Assembly: GCF_001488575.1 (NCBI RefSeq)
Contig: NZ_LN831302.1
Location: 1,798,001 to 1,862,000 of the forward strand
Direction of reading: 5' to 3'
DNA from: Halobacterium hubeiense
GTDB lineage: Archaea; Halobacteriota; Halobacteria; Halobacteriales; Halobacteriaceae
DNA: 64,000 nt
Shown here: piece after piece, positions 62,149-64,000 of the stretch
Numbering within the stretch: the first letter of the stretch is position 1
How the letters are laid out: each line of letters starts with the position of its first letter
Notes under the pieces: model-generated
Seen by the model: only the letters and a program-made list of their open reading frames with translations
What the model was told of the DNA's origin: nothing
Databases searched by the model: none
Program-made: the position numbers and the translations under genes

Positions 62149-64000
62149 ATGAAACGACGAAACGTCTTGTTCGGAATCGGTGCGACGATTAGCGCGGGTG
62201 CCGCGGTCGGCACCGGCGCGTTCTCGAACGTCTCCAGCCAGCGCCAGCTCACCGTCACCGTCGCCGGGGACGCCGCCGGCCTGCTCTCGCTGCGGCCGTA
62301 CAGCGGGCCGAACGGCGAGTACGCCGACGATTCGGGCGACAAGCTCGCGCTGTCGCTGGGCGACGACTCGGCGGGGCTGACCCGCGGCTCCCAGTACGAG
62401 TTCGACGCGACGCTGCGCGTCGGCAATCAGGGCACCCAGCCGGTGTACGTCTGGACGGAGGTCGACTCCGAGACGTTCGCCGACGACGCGCTCTACCTCT
62501 ACCAGTCGGACGCCGCGACGCAGTTCGACGCGTCGAACCCCGCCGAGGTCGGTGTCGGCGGCGACCGCGTCCTCGGCGTGTACGTGGACACGACGGGCGT
62601 CGAGACGGACAGCTACGAGGCGTCGATTACGGTCCACGCCAGCGACGAACCGCCCGAGGGAACGGCGCCCGGCGACGAACCCGCGGAGCCCAGCGAGTAC
62701 GTCGACTCGCTGGTCTTCGACTCGACGGCGAGCCTGCTCGCCGAGGACGGGTTCCTCGACGAGAGCAGCGTCGTCGTCACCGCGATGGACACCGCGACGT
62801 CCACGGACGCAGACGGGAACGGCGACGCCACCGCGTACCCGGACGGCGAGGACCTCCCGCTGGTTGCCGCCGACGGCCCCGTGGTCGCGTTCGGGTTCCC
62901 GTTCGCGCAGAACGACGTGTCGTTCGGCCAGTACGGCAACGAGGAAGTCCTCCTGAACGTCCTCGACGAGTACGCCGGCTCCGGCACCGTGCTGTGGGAC
63001 GAGAGCCACGGCCAGTTCTACGACCTCGCGAGCCACTCCTCGTTCGCGGGGTACGCCGAGGAGAACGGCTACGAGGTGACCGCCGCGTCGTCGCTGCCCG
63101 GCAACCTCGCGGACGCCAGCGCCGTCGTCGTCACGACGCCCGCCGACGCGTTCACCGAGAACGAACTGAGCGTCCTGTCGATGTTCGCCAGCGACGGCGG
63201 CCTCGTCGTCCTGATGGACCAGTCCGACTTCAGCGACTACGACCAGACTGCGAACCTCAACGAAGTCGCGGACGCCCTCGACACCTCGATTCGGTTCAAC
63301 GACAACCAGGTCGTGGACGCGCAGAACAACGCGGGCAGCGACTTCGTTCCGGTGACGTCGTCGTTCAACACCGACGACTACGGCTCGCTGCTCGCCGCCC
63401 GGGAGGACCTCGGCCCCGAACTGGACGCTAGCGAGGAATACGAGGTCGACGTCGTGAACGTGACCGACGGCGACACCGTCGAGGTGCAGTTCGACGACGG
63501 GACCCAGAAGACGGTGCGGACGGTCGGCCACGACACCCCGGAGACGAGCGCCGAGAACGAACGCCCGCAGGAGTGGGAGGGCATCGACGACCCGGAGACG
63601 CTCCTGAAGTGGGGCGACGAGGCGACCAGCTACGCGGAGGACGCGCTCGACGGGAAGACCGTGACGCTGTCCTTTGACGAGGGCGAGGGCCTGCGCGGGA
63701 ACTACGGTCGGCTGCTGGGCTTGCTCGAAGTGGACGGCAGCCTCTACAACGAGCAGGTCGTCGCGGACGGCTACGCCCGCGTCTACGACTCCGGGCTCGG
63801 GCGCCACGACGAGTTCTGGAGCGCGGAGGCGGACGCGCGCGCCGCGGGCCGCGGGCTCTGGGCGGACAGCGATGTCGAGGCGACGCCGGTGGTCGGTGAC
63901 GACCCCGTATCGGAGCTGTTCGTGCCGTACGCGACGAGCGTCACCGCCACCGGCGGGCTCGCCGACGAGCGCGTTCCGGTCGCGTCAGAGGGCGGGGAGC
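62149..64000 (+). CDS. Secreted multidomain protein with a thermonuclease domain (partial)
   Basis: The 617 visible codons run off the right edge. The N-terminus has a twin-arginine-like signal (MKRRNVLFGIGATISAGAA) and a DUF1102-like beta domain (about 30-165). A glycine- and Asp-rich second domain (about 185-400) resembles DUF4350-type glutamine amidotransferase-like folds. A staphylococcal nuclease-like domain follows (about 434-570), with NVTDGDTV, an R then DTPET, and RGNYGRLLGLL: the catalytic Arg, Glu and Arg are all present. This would make a secreted DNase. The C-terminus continues beyond 64000. Confidence 0.75.
   Translation, partial: MKRRNVLFGIGATISAGAAVGTGAFSNVSSQRQLTVTVAGDAAGLLSLRPYSGPNGEYADDSGDKLALSLGDDSAGLTRGSQYEFDATLRVGNQGTQPVYVWTEVDSETFADDALYLYQSDAATQFDASNPAEVGVGGDRVLGVYVDTTGVETDSYEASITVHASDEPPEGTAPGDEPAEPSEYVDSLVFDSTASLLAEDGFLDESSVVVTAMDTATSTDADGNGDATAYPDGEDLPLVAADGPVVAFGFPFAQNDVSFGQYGNEEVLLNVLDEYAGSGTVLWDESHGQFYDLASHSSFAGYAEENGYEVTAASSLPGNLADASAVVVTTPADAFTENELSVLSMFASDGGLVVLMDQSDFSDYDQTANLNEVADALDTSIRFNDNQVVDAQNNAGSDFVPVTSSFNTDDYGSLLAAREDLGPELDASEEYEVDVVNVTDGDTVEVQFDDGTQKTVRTVGHDTPETSAENERPQEWEGIDDPETLLKWGDEATSYAEDALDGKTVTLSFDEGEGLRGNYGRLLGLLEVDGSLYNEQVVADGYARVYDSGLGRHDEFWSAEADARAAGRGLWADSDVEATPVVGDDPVSELFVPYATSVTATGGLADERVPVASEGGE

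Noticed and set aside
1-64000. A CRISPR array or insertion sequence
   Set aside because: No regularly spaced direct repeats and no transposase signature was found.

Overview
The window is chromosomal DNA from an extremely halophilic archaeon of class Halobacteria. The evidence is a uniformly high GC content, proteins very rich in Asp and Glu, many leaderless genes with a TATA box about 25-30 bases before the start codon, archaeal signature genes (Cdc48, RadB, S8e, an Orc1-type AAA protein, split GMP synthase subunit B, a JAMM desampylase, Lrp regulators), and families known mainly from haloarchaea. The genus cannot be fixed from sequence alone. I see no insertion sequence, CRISPR array, rRNA gene or tRNA gene. 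Coding density is high and no gene-free stretch exceeds 300 bases.

Layout. 1-2779: a small redox cluster (partial FAD reductase, pirin, aldehyde dehydrogenase) whose three promoters share a dyad. 2813-4246: a lipoprotein with a tripled metzincin-like domain. 4295-11528: glycerol catabolism (glpABC divergent from glpK and a membrane protein). 11596-16575: an Orc1-like ATPase, an FKBP isomerase, a capBC poly-gamma-glutamate locus and small genes. 16650-21871: a CBS/HPF-like protein, radB, a RuvC-fold protein and cdc48. 22009-29938: an exporter, rps8e, small conserved genes, a Vms1-like release factor, dgcN-dgcA for D-glutamate, and thrS. 29945-35386: an envelope and stress cluster (ClC, UspA, PspA and two paralogous membrane proteins). 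35461-45089: pyrG, guaAb, a cupin, folate and redox enzymes, moaB, JAMM and idi. 45225-52625: a HEAT-repeat protein, an Lrp regulator, and carA and carB facing each other across four small genes. 52886-64000: an ABC exporter, a nitrite-reductase-like flavoprotein, an HtrA-type protease, a flavin oxidoreductase, thrB, and a secreted multidomain nuclease cut by the window edge.

Functional links. Glycerol enters through GlpK and is oxidised by GlpABC to dihydroxyacetone phosphate. The Lrp gene and both car genes share a long operator, which points to direct control of carbamoyl phosphate synthesis. CapBC (glutamate polymer) and DgcN-DgcA (interconversion of D- and L-glutamate) could be linked by D-glutamate.

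Most unusual features. First, there is a family of stem-loops with a conserved 11-base loop whose loop positions covary (four in tandem at 33620-33735, others near 17.9, 52.8, 53.6 and 59.6 kb). Second, at two loci the 3' end of a protein gene is repeated 107 or 109 bases downstream with hairpin-rich DNA between the copies. Third, three intergenic regions between convergent genes share one modular hairpin element.
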